This document shows, piece by piece, positions 1-7,225 of a DNA stretch of 64,000 nt. The stretch is from CAZMHL01 sp045605445 (lineage in GTDB: Bacteria > Bacillota > Clostridia > RGIG6154). The stretch spans positions 184,342-248,341 of the forward strand of contig JAZUPZ010000029.1 of the NCBI GenBank assembly GCA_045605445.1, given 5' to 3'. The notes under the pieces are model-generated. The model made no database searches. It was given only the letters and a program-made list of their open reading frames with translations, and was not told the DNA's origin. The first letter of the stretch is position 1. The number at the start of each line of letters is the position of its first letter. A program made the translations under genes and the position numbers.

Positions 1-2
1 GA

Positions 3-887
3 ATGGAAAACACTGCAGTAAGTATGCTTGATATGATGGGTGTAAAGGTAAGCTCGGTAAGTATCACAAAAGAAAGGAAGGGAAGGCTTAAGGCAAAGGT
101 AAGTATAAGGGACTGCGTTAAAAACAATCTTTGTGAAAGGTGTATAGAGCCGGTTTTAAGCAAGGTTTGCGGCAAAAATATGAAATGTGTAAACAAAGGC
201 TGTTATGGCGGAAGCTGTGTTGTAGAACTGGTTGAAAAGGAACTCTTTAAAATTGAAAATGCGGTTTCAAGGGTAAGACCGGAAAAGGAAAATAAATATG
301 GCGACAGCTATGCGGTTATAAAGCCCGACAATGAAAGAATAATTGTTGCTATAAGCGACGGAATGGGCACGGGAGAAAAAGCGGCAAACGAAAGCCTTGA
401 AACAGTAAACCTTCTTGAAAAGCTTCTTGTTGCGGGAATTGCCGAGGATACTGCAATCAAGCTTATAAATTCTGTTCTTATTTTAAAATCCTACGAGGAA
501 TCCTTTGCAACTCTTGATATGCTTGTTTTTGATTTGTACAGCGGCATGGGCGAGTTTGTAAAAACCGGAGGAGTATGCTCTTATATAAAAAGAGGTGAGC
601 AGGTTGTTAAAATAAGGTCAGACAGTCTGCCTACGGGAATAATCGGTTCGGCAGACCCTTCAAGCTTCAGGGTTTCCCTTGCAGACGGAGATGTTGTTGT
701 GCTCCTTTCCGACGGCGTTTCCGATGTTTCCTCCGATGATGGCTGGCTTAAGGAGCTTCTTAAAAGCTCGGACGGAAAAAACGTTAAAGCAATATCAGAC
801 AGCATAATAGAAAAGGCAATGGAAAAAGCAGGAACTCCGGTTGATGATATGACCGTGCTTACGGTGAAAATTATGTCTAATAATTGA
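3..887 (+). CDS. spoIIE: Stage II sporulation protein E, C-terminal part (partial)
   Basis: This is the 3' end of spoIIE, cut by the left edge of the window. SpoIIE is the membrane-bound PP2C-type serine phosphatase that dephosphorylates SpoIIAA and so releases sigma-F in the forespore. The visible 294 residues hold the phosphatase domain: DGMGTGEKA near residue 119 and LLSDGVSDV near residue 233 carry metal-binding aspartates, and the DDMTVLTVKI ending is typical. The full protein is usually about 800 residues with an N-terminal multi-pass membrane region, so most of it lies outside. The Met at position 3 is probably internal. A Cys-rich stretch precedes the phosphatase core, as in other clostridial SpoIIE proteins. 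Confidence 0.93.
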   Translation: MENTAVSMLDMMGVKVSSVSITKERKGRLKAKVSIRDCVKNNLCERCIEPVLSKVCGKNMKCVNKGCYGGSCVVELVEKELFKIENAVSRVRPEKENKYGDSYAVIKPDNERIIVAISDGMGTGEKAANESLETVNLLEKLLVAGIAEDTAIKLINSVLILKSYEESFATLDMLVFDLYSGMGEFVKTGGVCSYIKRGEQVVKIRSDSLPTGIIGSADPSSFRVSLADGDVVVLLSDGVSDVSSDDGWLKELLKSSDGKNVKAISDSIIEKAMEKAGTPVDDMTVLTVKIMSNN

Positions 888-896
888 ACAAAAGAC

Positions 897-925
897 TTGA
901 AAAATAAACTCCGTTATAGTATAAT
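897..925 (+). promoter_or_regulatory. Sigma-A promoter for the small export protein and metK
   Basis: TTGAAA (897-902) and a perfect TATAAT (920-925) are separated by exactly 17 bases, just after the spoIIE stop. The predicted start lies about 30 bases before the ATG at 962. It probably drives both the 962 gene and metK, which follows after 18 bases. Confidence 0.75.
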
Positions 926-961
926 GACTTGGAAGTATGTCAATTTGAAAGGATTTTTTTA

Positions 962-1444
962 ATGCAGGAGTTTCTTCTTCGGTTTTTAAGTAAGGAACTG
1001 GTGGTTTTTATAATTTCAATGATCCCGATTGTAGAGCTCAGAGGGGCAATACCGGTAGGCGTGTTTCTGGGAATAAATCCCTGGATTGCCTATGCTATCT
1101 CTGTGCTGGGAAATATCGTTCCCGTTCCTTTTATTATTTTGTTTTTCAGACCTGTTATTGAATATCTTGAAAAAACAAAACTGTTTGGCAGATTTGCTGA
1201 AAAACTGAAAAAAAGAATACACCATAAGGCAAAGGATATGAATGGGCTTAAGCTTTTTGCGCTTTATCTGTTTGTTGCAATCCCTCTTCCCGGTACCGGT
1301 GCATGGACAGGTGCGGCAATAGCGGGTCTTATGAAAATGAGAGTGAAGCACTCATTTTTTGCAATAGCGGCAGGCGTAGCAAGCGCAGGTATTATAATGA
1401 TGATACTTTCCCATTTTGGTATATCCTTGTTTAAAGAAATCTAA
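962..1444 (+). CDS. COG2426-type small multidrug export family membrane protein
   Basis: A 160-residue integral membrane protein that resembles the small multidrug export family (Pfam Sm_multidrug_ex, COG2426). Visible are an N-terminal hydrophobic helix, an acidic/basic EXXELRGAIP-like stretch (MIPIVELRGAIPVGVF), a basic cytoplasmic loop (KLKKRIHHKAKD) and a Gly/Pro-rich PLPGTGAWTGAAIAGL segment, which are hallmarks of this family. The substrate is not known for most members. I chose ATG 962, preceded by GAAAGG at 947-952; an in-frame TTG at 929 lies almost on top of the promoter -10 box and is unlikely. It is followed after 18 bases by metK. Confidence 0.85.
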   Translation: MQEFLLRFLSKELVVFIISMIPIVELRGAIPVGVFLGINPWIAYAISVLGNIVPVPFIILFFRPVIEYLEKTKLFGRFAEKLKKRIHHKAKDMNGLKLFALYLFVAIPLPGTGAWTGAAIAGLMKMRVKHSFFAIAAGVASAGIIMMILSHFGISLFKEI

Positions 1445-1462
1445 TTAACGGAGGAAAATATA

Positions 1463-2638
1463 ATGAACAGAAAATTGTTTACATCTGAATCGGTTACCGA
1501 GGGTCATCCCGATAAAATCTGCGACCTTATTTCCGATTCCGTTCTTGATGCAATATACGAACAGGATCCTCAGGCAAGAGTTGCCTGCGAGAGCTTTGCA
1601 ACAACGGGAACAATTGTTGTAATGGGTGAAATTACAACTGATTGCTATGTTGATATTCCTAAAATCGTAAGAAATACGGTTAATGAAATTGGCTATAACA
1701 GAGCAAAATTCGGCTTTGATGCAAATACCTGCGGTGTTCTTACTCAGATCGACGAACAGTCGTGTGATATTGCTCTTGGTGTTGATAAAGCAAAAGAAGC
1801 AAAAGACGGCGAAGACGATTCAATGTTTGAAACCGGTGCCGGCGACCAGGGTATGATGTTTGGTTATGCCTGCGACGAAACAAAAGAGCTTATGCCTCTT
1901 CCTATTATGCTTGCTCATAAAATGGCAAAAAAACTTACCGATGTAAGAAAGCAGGGTATTCTTGATTATTTGAGACCTGACGGAAAAACTCAGGTTACCG
2001 TTGAATATGAAAACGACGTTCCTGTAAGAGTTGATGCGGTTGTTGTTTCATCTCAGCATTCCGACGAGGTTTCTCTTGAAACAATCTATAACGATATCAA
2101 AAAGTATGTAATAGATGAAATCGTGCCTGCTGAACTTATGGATGAAAATACAAAGATTTATGTAAATCCTACAGGCAGATTTGTAATCGGCGGACCTCAG
2201 GGCGATACCGGTCTTACCGGAAGAAAAATTATTGTTGATACTTACGGCGGCTATGCAAGACACGGCGGCGGAGCCTTCTCCGGTAAAGACCCGACAAAGG
2301 TTGACAGAAGCGGTGCTTACTATGCAAGATATATTGCTAAAAACGTTGTTGCGGCAGGCTTTGCTAAAAAATGCGAGGTTCAGCTTGCTTATGCAATCGG
2401 CGTTGCAAAGCCGGTTTCCGTTATGATTGATACCTTCGGAACAGAAACAATTCCAAACGAGGAAATTGTAAGAAAGGTTGAAAAATGCTTTGATATGAGA
2501 CCTGCTGCAATTATTAAAGAACTCGACCTCAGACGTCCTATTTATAAACAGCTTGCTGCATACGGACATATGGGAAGAGAAGATCTTGATGTTAAGTGGG
2601 AGAAGAAAGACAAGGTAGAAGCTTTAAAACAGGCATAA
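1463..2638 (+). CDS. metK: S-adenosylmethionine synthetase
   Basis: MetK makes S-adenosylmethionine from methionine and ATP with release of phosphate and pyrophosphate. The 391-residue length is normal. Signatures seen are the N-terminal TSESVTEGHPDKICD, the ATP motif GAGDQGMMFGYAC and the glycine-rich GGAFSGKDPTKVDRS, with the metal and ATP-binding residues in place. The start has GGAGG at 1450-1454. No SAM riboswitch precedes it; it appears to be co-transcribed with the upstream membrane protein gene. Codon use avoids ATA and rare codons, as expected for a highly expressed gene. Confidence 0.98.
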   Translation: MNRKLFTSESVTEGHPDKICDLISDSVLDAIYEQDPQARVACESFATTGTIVVMGEITTDCYVDIPKIVRNTVNEIGYNRAKFGFDANTCGVLTQIDEQSCDIALGVDKAKEAKDGEDDSMFETGAGDQGMMFGYACDETKELMPLPIMLAHKMAKKLTDVRKQGILDYLRPDGKTQVTVEYENDVPVRVDAVVVSSQHSDEVSLETIYNDIKKYVIDEIVPAELMDENTKIYVNPTGRFVIGGPQGDTGLTGRKIIVDTYGGYARHGGGAFSGKDPTKVDRSGAYYARYIAKNVVAAGFAKKCEVQLAYAIGVAKPVSVMIDTFGTETIPNEEIVRKVEKCFDMRPAAIIKELDLRRPIYKQLAAYGHMGREDLDVKWEKKDKVEALKQA

Positions 2639-2650
2639 CACGGATGCTAA

Positions 2651-2733
2651 AATTGCCCACCTTGCACGACTAAGCTCCCTTGTGTACACAAAGTACACGA
2701 CGGTTGATTATTCGCACAATCTGAACAATTTTT
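2651..2733. repeat. Dispersed GTAC-hairpin repeat, copy A
   Basis: An intergenic element with the layout TTGC(N)CC...GTAC-N5-GTAC...CGCACAATCTG: GTAC at 2684-2687 and 2693-2696, CGCACAATCTG at 2713-2723. Three related copies lie at 24841, 37797 and 49277. Each is an imperfect palindrome centred between the two GTAC words. I do not recognise a named family. Confidence 0.6.
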
Positions 2734-2761
2734 TCTATCCCTTAAGTTGATTGGTATAACC

Positions 2762-2792
2762 AAGCGGGCGGACATACTGTCCGCCCGCTTTT
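2762..2792 (+). terminator. Rho-independent terminator after metK
   Basis: A perfect 13-bp stem (2762-2774 with 2778-2790) rich in GC, a TAC loop and a short T-run. It belongs to a set of GGGCGG...CCGCCC hairpins that also occurs at 56104 and, with a different arm, at 42507. Confidence 0.85.
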
Positions 2793-2843
2793 AATGAATG
2801 GCGAATGTTGAATAATAAATAATTTTCAATCCTGACTTGGTAT

Positions 2844-2874
2844 GAGCAATATGGATGTCGAATGTTGTCGAAAG
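2844..2874 (+). repeat. Upstream flank repeat, copy 1
   Basis: GCAATATGGATGTCGAAT followed by GTTGTCGAAAG. A close match (GCAATATGGATATGTCGAAT, then AATATCGAAAG) lies at 3195-3226. Each copy sits just before one of two small genes (2909 and 3236), so the two genes share their 5' flank. Confidence 0.55.
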
Positions 2875-2908
2875 TATAAAGTTTTTTTGAATTGGAGGTA
2901 ATGTTACT

Positions 2909-3133
2909 ATGAAAGTGTATTTGTTAGAACACGCTTATGATTATGGTGAGAATCTTGAGCATACAGAAGTTAAAACACTTGGAATTTACGAATCGAGAGA
3001 AAAGGCTGAAAAGGCAATTTCTGAATACAAATTACTTCCTGGATTTAATGAATATGGTGACGAATGTTTTTATATTGGTGAATACGAATTAAATGTTGGT
3101 TCATGGTTAGAGGGATTTATACAGGTTGATTAA
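2909..3133 (+). CDS. Small DUF7336-like protein
   Basis: A 74-residue acidic soluble protein. It begins with KVYLLEHAYDYGE and then has SREKAEKAISEYKLLPGF and YELNVGSWLEGF, a pattern I associate with short proteins labelled DUF7336, often found in accessory regions and sometimes near contact-dependent toxin or immunity genes. No function is known. The RBS is TTGGAGGTAA at about 2893-2902. It stands alone between two related flanking repeats and is followed by a second small gene with similar flanks, so it may be a mobile or duplicated cassette. Family name from memory, not checked. Confidence 0.65.
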   Translation: MKVYLLEHAYDYGENLEHTEVKTLGIYESREKAEKAISEYKLLPGFNEYGDECFYIGEYELNVGSWLEGFIQVD

Positions 3134-3141
3134 TTATTTAT

Positions 3142-3179
3142 CCTAACTCAACACGAACTGCCGCTAAAAGGTTTTGCAT
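3142..3179 (+). repeat. Downstream flank repeat, copy 1
   Basis: CCTAACTCAACACGAACTGC, then CGCTAAAAGGTTTTGCAT, begins 8 bases after the stop of the 2909 gene. A diverged copy (TCTAACTTGATGCGAACC, then ATTGCTAAAAAACATTGGCAT) lies at 3571-3609, just after the second small gene. Confidence 0.5.
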
Positions 3180-3235
3180 CTAAACCTTATGTGTCGCAAT
3201 ATGGATATGTCGAATAATATCGAAAGGGTAGTAGT

Positions 3236-3561
3236 ATGAAAAAGAAACATTTTATTTTAGATATTATTTCATTTTCTGTTGTTATTTTAAATGTTGTCAG
3301 TTTATTCTGCTTTTTTCTTCCACCCGGAAGAACATATTATATGCCTGAATTTCTGGTAAGATTTACAACGTTATTAACTACATATGTTTTTTTGGTGGTT
3401 TGGCAATATCAGGTATACTTGGATTTGTTTTAAATATTATTTCGATTTTTTATAAGAAAGAAAAAGATATGCGTACAAAGAATAATGTAGTGTATATAGT
3501 TTTGTTTATACTAACAATTCTTTTAGCGTGGTTGTTGTTTAATGTGGCTATGTCTGTTTAA
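3236..3561 (+). pseudogene. Small membrane protein gene with a frameshift in a T7 run
   Basis: The reading frame from ATG 3236 gives a hydrophobic helix and stops early at 3433. Adding one base at the T7 run (3387-3393) joins it to a second hydrophobic frame (YVFFGGLAISGILGFVL) that runs to the TAA at 3559-3561. The joined product is about 108 residues with roughly three membrane segments. It could be a true decayed gene, a slippage-controlled gene or a sequencing error. I do not recognise the family. The RBS-like GAAAGGGTAG lies at 3222-3231, and the flanking sequence resembles that of the 2909 gene. Confidence 0.6.
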
Positions 3562-3894
3562 TTTTCTGGTTCTAACTTGATGCGAACCATTGCTAAAAAA
3601 CATTGGCATTCAGATTATACAGTCTTTATATGCGGGACAGATGGTTTAAACGCAATGTTTATAAATGAATTGACAACGACCTTGTTATGAATTGGCGTTA
3701 TGCTATGAATTGAATTGCTTTTTTAATGCACGAAGTGCAATTCATGAGGTGAAAGGCTCAATTTATGAAATCCTTGATTTCAATTCACGCCGAAGGCAAT
3801 TCATTGCGGTCTTAAGATCGCATATAAAGATTTCACCAAAATTATTTATCATTCATTATAAATCATTCATTTTATTAAAAACCGGAGAATTAAA
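3562..3894. repeat. Gene-free stretch with repeat-rich sequence
   Basis: It holds the second downstream flank repeat (3571-3609) and then an AT-rich part with many GAATTG/CAATTC words (about 3700-3810), including GCCGAAGGCAATTCATTG at 3789-3806. This last word recurs almost exactly at 22762-22780 before parE. The short open frame that can be read here is a product of the repeats, not a convincing gene. No RNA gene or DnaA-box cluster was seen. Confidence 0.5.
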
Positions 3895-4770
3895 ATGAAC
3901 AAAATCAAAGAAAACCTGAGCGGGCTTATGGTGCTTATTGCCGGAAGTCTGTGGGGAACAATATCAATATTTACAAAGAGCCTTACAGAAGGTTACGGCT
4001 TTTCGGCAACCGAGGTGGTTATGCTGAGAGCTTTGTCCTGCTTTTTAACGGTGGGTCTTGTAATTCTTTTTAAAGACAGAAGTCTGTTTAAAATAAAGCT
4101 TAAGGATTTTTGGATGTTTCTTGGGTCGGGAATAGCAAGTATTGCTTTTTTCAACTTCTGTTATTTTACCGCAATAAATCTTGTAGGGGCATCAACGGCA
4201 TCAGTACTTTTATATACGTCGCCGGTGTTTGTAATGCTTATGTCGGCTGTTTTCTTTAAAGAAAGAATAACGCTTATAAAGGTTGCTTCAATGTTTCTGG
4301 CTTTTTGCGGCTGTGTTATGGTTCTTGCAAAGGGACTTAATATAAATATCCCCGGCATTGCCTTTGGAGTTATGTCCGGATTCGGCTATGCTCTGTACAG
4401 CATTTTCGGCAAGTTTGCGGCAAATAAAAAATACAGCTCCCTTACAATAACCTTTTATTCATTTTTAATTGCCTTTTTGTTTCTTGCACCTCTGTGTAAT
4501 TACAACAATATGGCAAGGTGCTTTGCTGTTGACTGCTTTTCGTACATATGGGTAATTTTGACGGGCGTAATCGTAACCGCCCTTCCTTATTTTCTTTATA
4601 CAAAGGGAATAGAAAACATTGAAAATTCAAAGGCAATAATAATCGCATCAATCGAACCGGTTGTTGCAACGGTAACGGGATTCTTGTGCTTTGGTCAGAG
4701 GATAACTCTTCTTGCTTTTTGCGGGATAATTACCGTTATTTTTTCAATAGCACTTATGAACAGAAAATAA
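3895..4770 (+). CDS. EamA/DMT-superfamily transporter
   Basis: A 291-residue membrane protein of the drug/metabolite transporter superfamily, with two tandem EamA domains of about five helices each. Seen are the family start LIAGSLWGTISIFTKSL, the first-domain end VLLYTSPVFVMLMSAVFF, and the second-domain repeat IENIENSKAIIIASIEPVVA. Members export amino acids or other small metabolites; the substrate here cannot be told. The start ATG 3895 has the weak RBS CGGAG at 3883-3887. It stands alone, before the rpmH promoter. Confidence 0.9.
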   Translation: MNKIKENLSGLMVLIAGSLWGTISIFTKSLTEGYGFSATEVVMLRALSCFLTVGLVILFKDRSLFKIKLKDFWMFLGSGIASIAFFNFCYFTAINLVGASTASVLLYTSPVFVMLMSAVFFKERITLIKVASMFLAFCGCVMVLAKGLNINIPGIAFGVMSGFGYALYSIFGKFAANKKYSSLTITFYSFLIAFLFLAPLCNYNNMARCFAVDCFSYIWVILTGVIVTALPYFLYTKGIENIENSKAIIIASIEPVVATVTGFLCFGQRITLLAFCGIITVIFSIALMNRK

Positions 4771-4792
4771 GGTTTATTTGGATAAAAAAGTA

Positions 4793-4821
4793 TTGACTTT
4801 TTAAAAGATATATGATAACAT
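4793..4821 (+). promoter_or_regulatory. Probable sigma-A promoter for rpmH
   Basis: TTGACT (4793-4798), 17-base spacer, TAACAT (4816-4821). The -35 is good and the -10 moderate. It precedes an AGGAGG-type RBS and the rpmH start at 4868. Confidence 0.55.
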
Positions 4822-4867
4822 ATACAGTATTGTATGGCTTTATTGAGAGTAGGAGGTGTATTTCACA

Positions 4868-5002
4868 ATGTTAAGAACATATCAGCCTAAAAAGAGACAT
4901 AGAGCAAAAGAACACGGTTTCAGAAAGAGAATGGCTACTGCTAACGGAAGAAAAGTTTTAGCAAGACGCAGAGCTAAATGCAGAAAGAAATTATCAGCAT
5001 AA
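4868..5002 (+). CDS. rpmH: Ribosomal protein bL34
   Basis: A 44-residue, very basic protein with the bL34 pattern: it starts MLRTYQPKKRHRAKEHGFRK, then RMATANGRKVLARRRAK. It is part of the large ribosomal subunit. The RBS GGAGGTG lies at 4852-4858. It is the first gene of the conserved block rpmH-rnpA-yidD-yidC-jag-mnmE-mnmG-rsmG-noc. In most bacteria dnaA lies beside rpmH on the other side; here that place is taken by an EamA transporter and metK. Confidence 0.98.
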   Translation: MLRTYQPKKRHRAKEHGFRKRMATANGRKVLARRRAKCRKKLSA

Positions 5003-5042
5003 GAACGTGTTTTTTGCACGTTCTTTTTGTAAGAAGGAAAAA

Positions 5043-5369
5043 ATGAAAACAATAAAAGAAAACAGATTGTTCCGAAAAGCTTACAGCAAAGGCTGTAAGT
5101 GTATTTGCGGTGATTTTGTTTTATATTGCCTGAAAAATAATCTGAAAGAAAGTTTTTACGGGGTAACCGTAAGTAAAAAGCTTGGAAAAGCTAACGTTAG
5201 AAATAAAGTCAGACGAAGAATTAAAGAAATAATCAGATTGAATGAGAAGAATATCAAGGACGGATATTTTATTGTAGTTGTGGCAAGAACAAGAGCGGTT
5301 TATGCTGAATATTCTCAGCTTGAAAAAAATCTGCTCGGCTTGCTGAAAGAGGCGAAAGTTTTAGTATGA
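5043..5369 (+). CDS. rnpA: Ribonuclease P protein component
   Basis: RnpA binds the RNase P RNA and helps it cleave 5' leaders from pre-tRNAs. The 108-residue basic protein shows the family motif KLGKANVRNKVRRRIKEI near residues 46-63. I chose ATG 5043 (RBS AAGAAGGA at 5031-5038); the in-frame ATG at 5007 lies too close to the rpmH stop and would add a non-conserved tail. Its stop overlaps the yidD start by four bases (ATGA), indicating translational coupling. Confidence 0.96.
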   Translation: MKTIKENRLFRKAYSKGCKCICGDFVLYCLKNNLKESFYGVTVSKKLGKANVRNKVRRRIKEIIRLNEKNIKDGYFIVVVARTRAVYAEYSQLEKNLLGLLKEAKVLV

Positions 5370-5575
5370 AATATGTATTGATATTTATTATAAAACTCTA
5401 CAGAAGGTTCATTTCGCCCATAAAGGCGCCCTGCTGCAGGTTCAGCCCTACCTGCTCCGAATATGCGCTTTCAGCCGTTGAAAAATACGGTTTTTTTAAG
5501 GGCTTGTTTTTATCAGTAAAGAGAATATTGAAGTGTCATCCGTTCCACAAGGGCGGTTATGACCCTTTGCCATAA
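5366..5575 (+). CDS. yidD: Membrane protein insertion efficiency factor
   Basis: A 69-residue protein with the YidD signature: YRRFISPIKAPCCRFSPTCS, then EYALSAVEKYG and KRILKCHPFHKGGYDPLP. It assists YidC-dependent membrane protein insertion at the inner face of the membrane. It overlaps rnpA by four bases and lies 52 bases before yidC, the normal order in Firmicutes. Confidence 0.97.
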   Translation: MKYVLIFIIKLYRRFISPIKAPCCRFSPTCSEYALSAVEKYGFFKGLFLSVKRILKCHPFHKGGYDPLP

Positions 5576-5627
5576 ATTCTTTCTTTAACAACAGTTAATT
5601 ACTGTAAATTTATAAGGAGGAAACATC

Positions 5628-6482
5628 TTGAGCGCATTCAGTTATTTGATAACTACCCCAATGGGATATATAATCAGTTTTATATATTCTCTTGTGAAAA
5701 ATTACGGTATAACAATTATCCTTTTCACAATAGCAATTAAGTTGATTATGCTGCCTCTTACAATAAAACAGCAGAAATCAATGATAGCAATTCAGAAGCT
5801 TAACCCCGAGCTGGAAGCATTAAGAAAAAAATATGCAAATGACCAGCAGAGATTAAGCCAGGAAACAATGAAGGTTTATCAGAAGCACGGCGTAAGCCCC
5901 ACAGGCGGCTGCCTTCCACTTCTTATTCAGTTTCCTATAATTATTGGACTTTACCAGGTTGTAACAAGACCGCTTCAGTATATTATGCATATGAGCACTG
6001 ATGCTATTCAGAAGGTGGCGGAAGTTCTTCTTGCTGCCGGAAAGATTGACAAAACGGTTGCATCCCAGGCAATAAAGCAGTCTCAGATTACCGTTGCCCG
6101 TGCAATGGCAGACAATGCGGCACTTGTTGAAGAAAAACTCGGAGAAGCTGTATCTGCAATCAATTTTGACTTTTTCGGACTTGACCTTGCACTTACTCCT
6201 TCCTTTTCCCAGGTTAATCTTTTGTGGTTAATCCCGATACTTTCTGCTTTAACTGCTTATCTTACAAGCGTTGTTACAACAAAGCTTTCAGGAAGCAGTC
6301 AGCAGTCAGACCAGATGAAATCAATGAACATAATGATGCCTCTTATGTCGGGCTATTTCTGCTTTATTATGCCCACAGGTGTAGGTCTTTACTGGATAAT
6401 GAGTAACGTTATTCAGCTTATTCAGCAGGTGGTTCTTACAAAGCTGCTGAAGAAAAATGATACAAAAGGAGAAAGCAAATAA
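5628..6482 (+). CDS. yidC: YidC/Oxa1 membrane protein insertase
   Basis: A 284-residue multi-pass insertase for membrane proteins, acting alone or with SecYEG. Seen are ITIILFTIAIKLIMLPLTIK, the cytoplasmic hairpin region KLNPELEALRKKYANDQQRL, the conserved PTGGCLPLLIQFPIIIGLYQ, and a last pair of helices ending in MPTGVGLYWIMSNVIQLIQQ. There is no N-terminal lipobox, unlike Bacillus SpoIIIJ. The start is TTG 5628 with a strong AGGAGG at 5615-5620. About 60 extra residues (AEVLLAAGKIDKTVASQAIK and on) sit between helices, a common clostridial insertion. It is followed one base later by jag. Confidence 0.96.
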   Translation: MSAFSYLITTPMGYIISFIYSLVKNYGITIILFTIAIKLIMLPLTIKQQKSMIAIQKLNPELEALRKKYANDQQRLSQETMKVYQKHGVSPTGGCLPLLIQFPIIIGLYQVVTRPLQYIMHMSTDAIQKVAEVLLAAGKIDKTVASQAIKQSQITVARAMADNAALVEEKLGEAVSAINFDFFGLDLALTPSFSQVNLLWLIPILSALTAYLTSVVTTKLSGSSQQSDQMKSMNIMMPLMSGYFCFIMPTGVGLYWIMSNVIQLIQQVVLTKLLKKNDTKGESK

Positions 6483-6483
6483 A

Positions 6484-7200
6484 ATGGCGAATAAAATTGA
6501 AGCTAAAGGCAAAAGTCTTGAAGAAGCAAAAAAAGCAGCAGCCGAGCTTCTCGGTGCTGATATTGACGATATACATTACGAAGTTCTTGAAAATGCAACG
6601 AACGGTTTCTTTGGTATAAATGCAAAGCCCTGCAAAATTTCTGCATGGCTTGACGAAGAAGAACAGCCTGAAACTGCAAAAAAAGAGGCTGCTCAGCCAA
6701 AAAAAGAAAAGAAAGAAAAGAAATCTGAAAAGAGAGTTGTAGCCTGCACTGAAAAAGATGCTCAGGCAGCAGAAGAATTCCTTAAGAAAACTCTTTCTTT
6801 AATGAATATTGAAGCATCTCTTAACATTACAAAGGAAGATGATTCTCTTAACATTGAAATCAGCGGAGAAAATATGGGAGTTGTAATCGGAAGACGCGGT
6901 GAAACTCTTGATGCTCTTCAGTATCTTACAAGCATTGTTGTAAATAAAGATAAAAATGAGTATACAAAGATAAGCCTTGATGCTGAAAACTACAGAAAGA
7001 AAAGAGCAGATGCTCTTGAAAAGCTGGCAAACAAAGTGGCAGATAAGGTTATCAGAAACAGAAGAAACTTTACTTTGGAGCCAATGAATCCTTTTGAAAG
7101 AAGAGTAATTCATTCAACTCTTCAGGAAAACAGCAAGGTTACAACTTACAGTATCGGTGAAGAACCGAACAGACGTGTTGTTGTAAGCCTGTCAAAGTAA
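6484..7200 (+). CDS. jag: Jag/KhpB RNA-binding protein
   Basis: A 238-residue cytoplasmic RNA-binding protein (SpoIIIJ-associated, KhpB), thought to act in post-transcriptional control and cell elongation. Order: Jag N-terminal domain (about residues 3-52, EAKGKSLEEAKKAAAELLG), a Lys/Glu-rich linker (about 60-85), a KH domain with VVIGRRGETLDALQYLTSIV, and a C-terminal R3H domain with PMNPFERRVIHSTLQ. I chose ATG 6484 with RBS AAAGGAG at 6466-6472. It starts just after the yidC stop. Confidence 0.95.
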   Translation: MANKIEAKGKSLEEAKKAAAELLGADIDDIHYEVLENATNGFFGINAKPCKISAWLDEEEQPETAKKEAAQPKKEKKEKKSEKRVVACTEKDAQAAEEFLKKTLSLMNIEASLNITKEDDSLNIEISGENMGVVIGRRGETLDALQYLTSIVVNKDKNEYTKISLDAENYRKKRADALEKLANKVADKVIRNRRNFTLEPMNPFERRVIHSTLQENSKVTTYSIGEEPNRRVVVSLSK

Positions 7201-7225
7201 TTGTAACTTAAAAAGGAGTATTAAC

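Noticed and set aside
1400..1462. SAM riboswitch before metK
   Set aside because: Only 18 bases separate the genes; no room for the aptamer.
3142..3609. Integron attC-like sites around small gene cassettes
   Set aside because: The CCTAAC/TCTAAC words after the small genes recall attC ends, but the matching GTTRRRY arms are absent and there is no integrase in view.
3692..3898. Short open frame of 68 codons before the EamA gene
   Set aside because: It is made of repeat sequence (GAATTG words), has no RBS and overlaps the true start region of the transporter.
3562..4790. Replication origin beside rpmH
   Set aside because: No cluster of TTATNCACA boxes or AT-rich 13-mers was seen.
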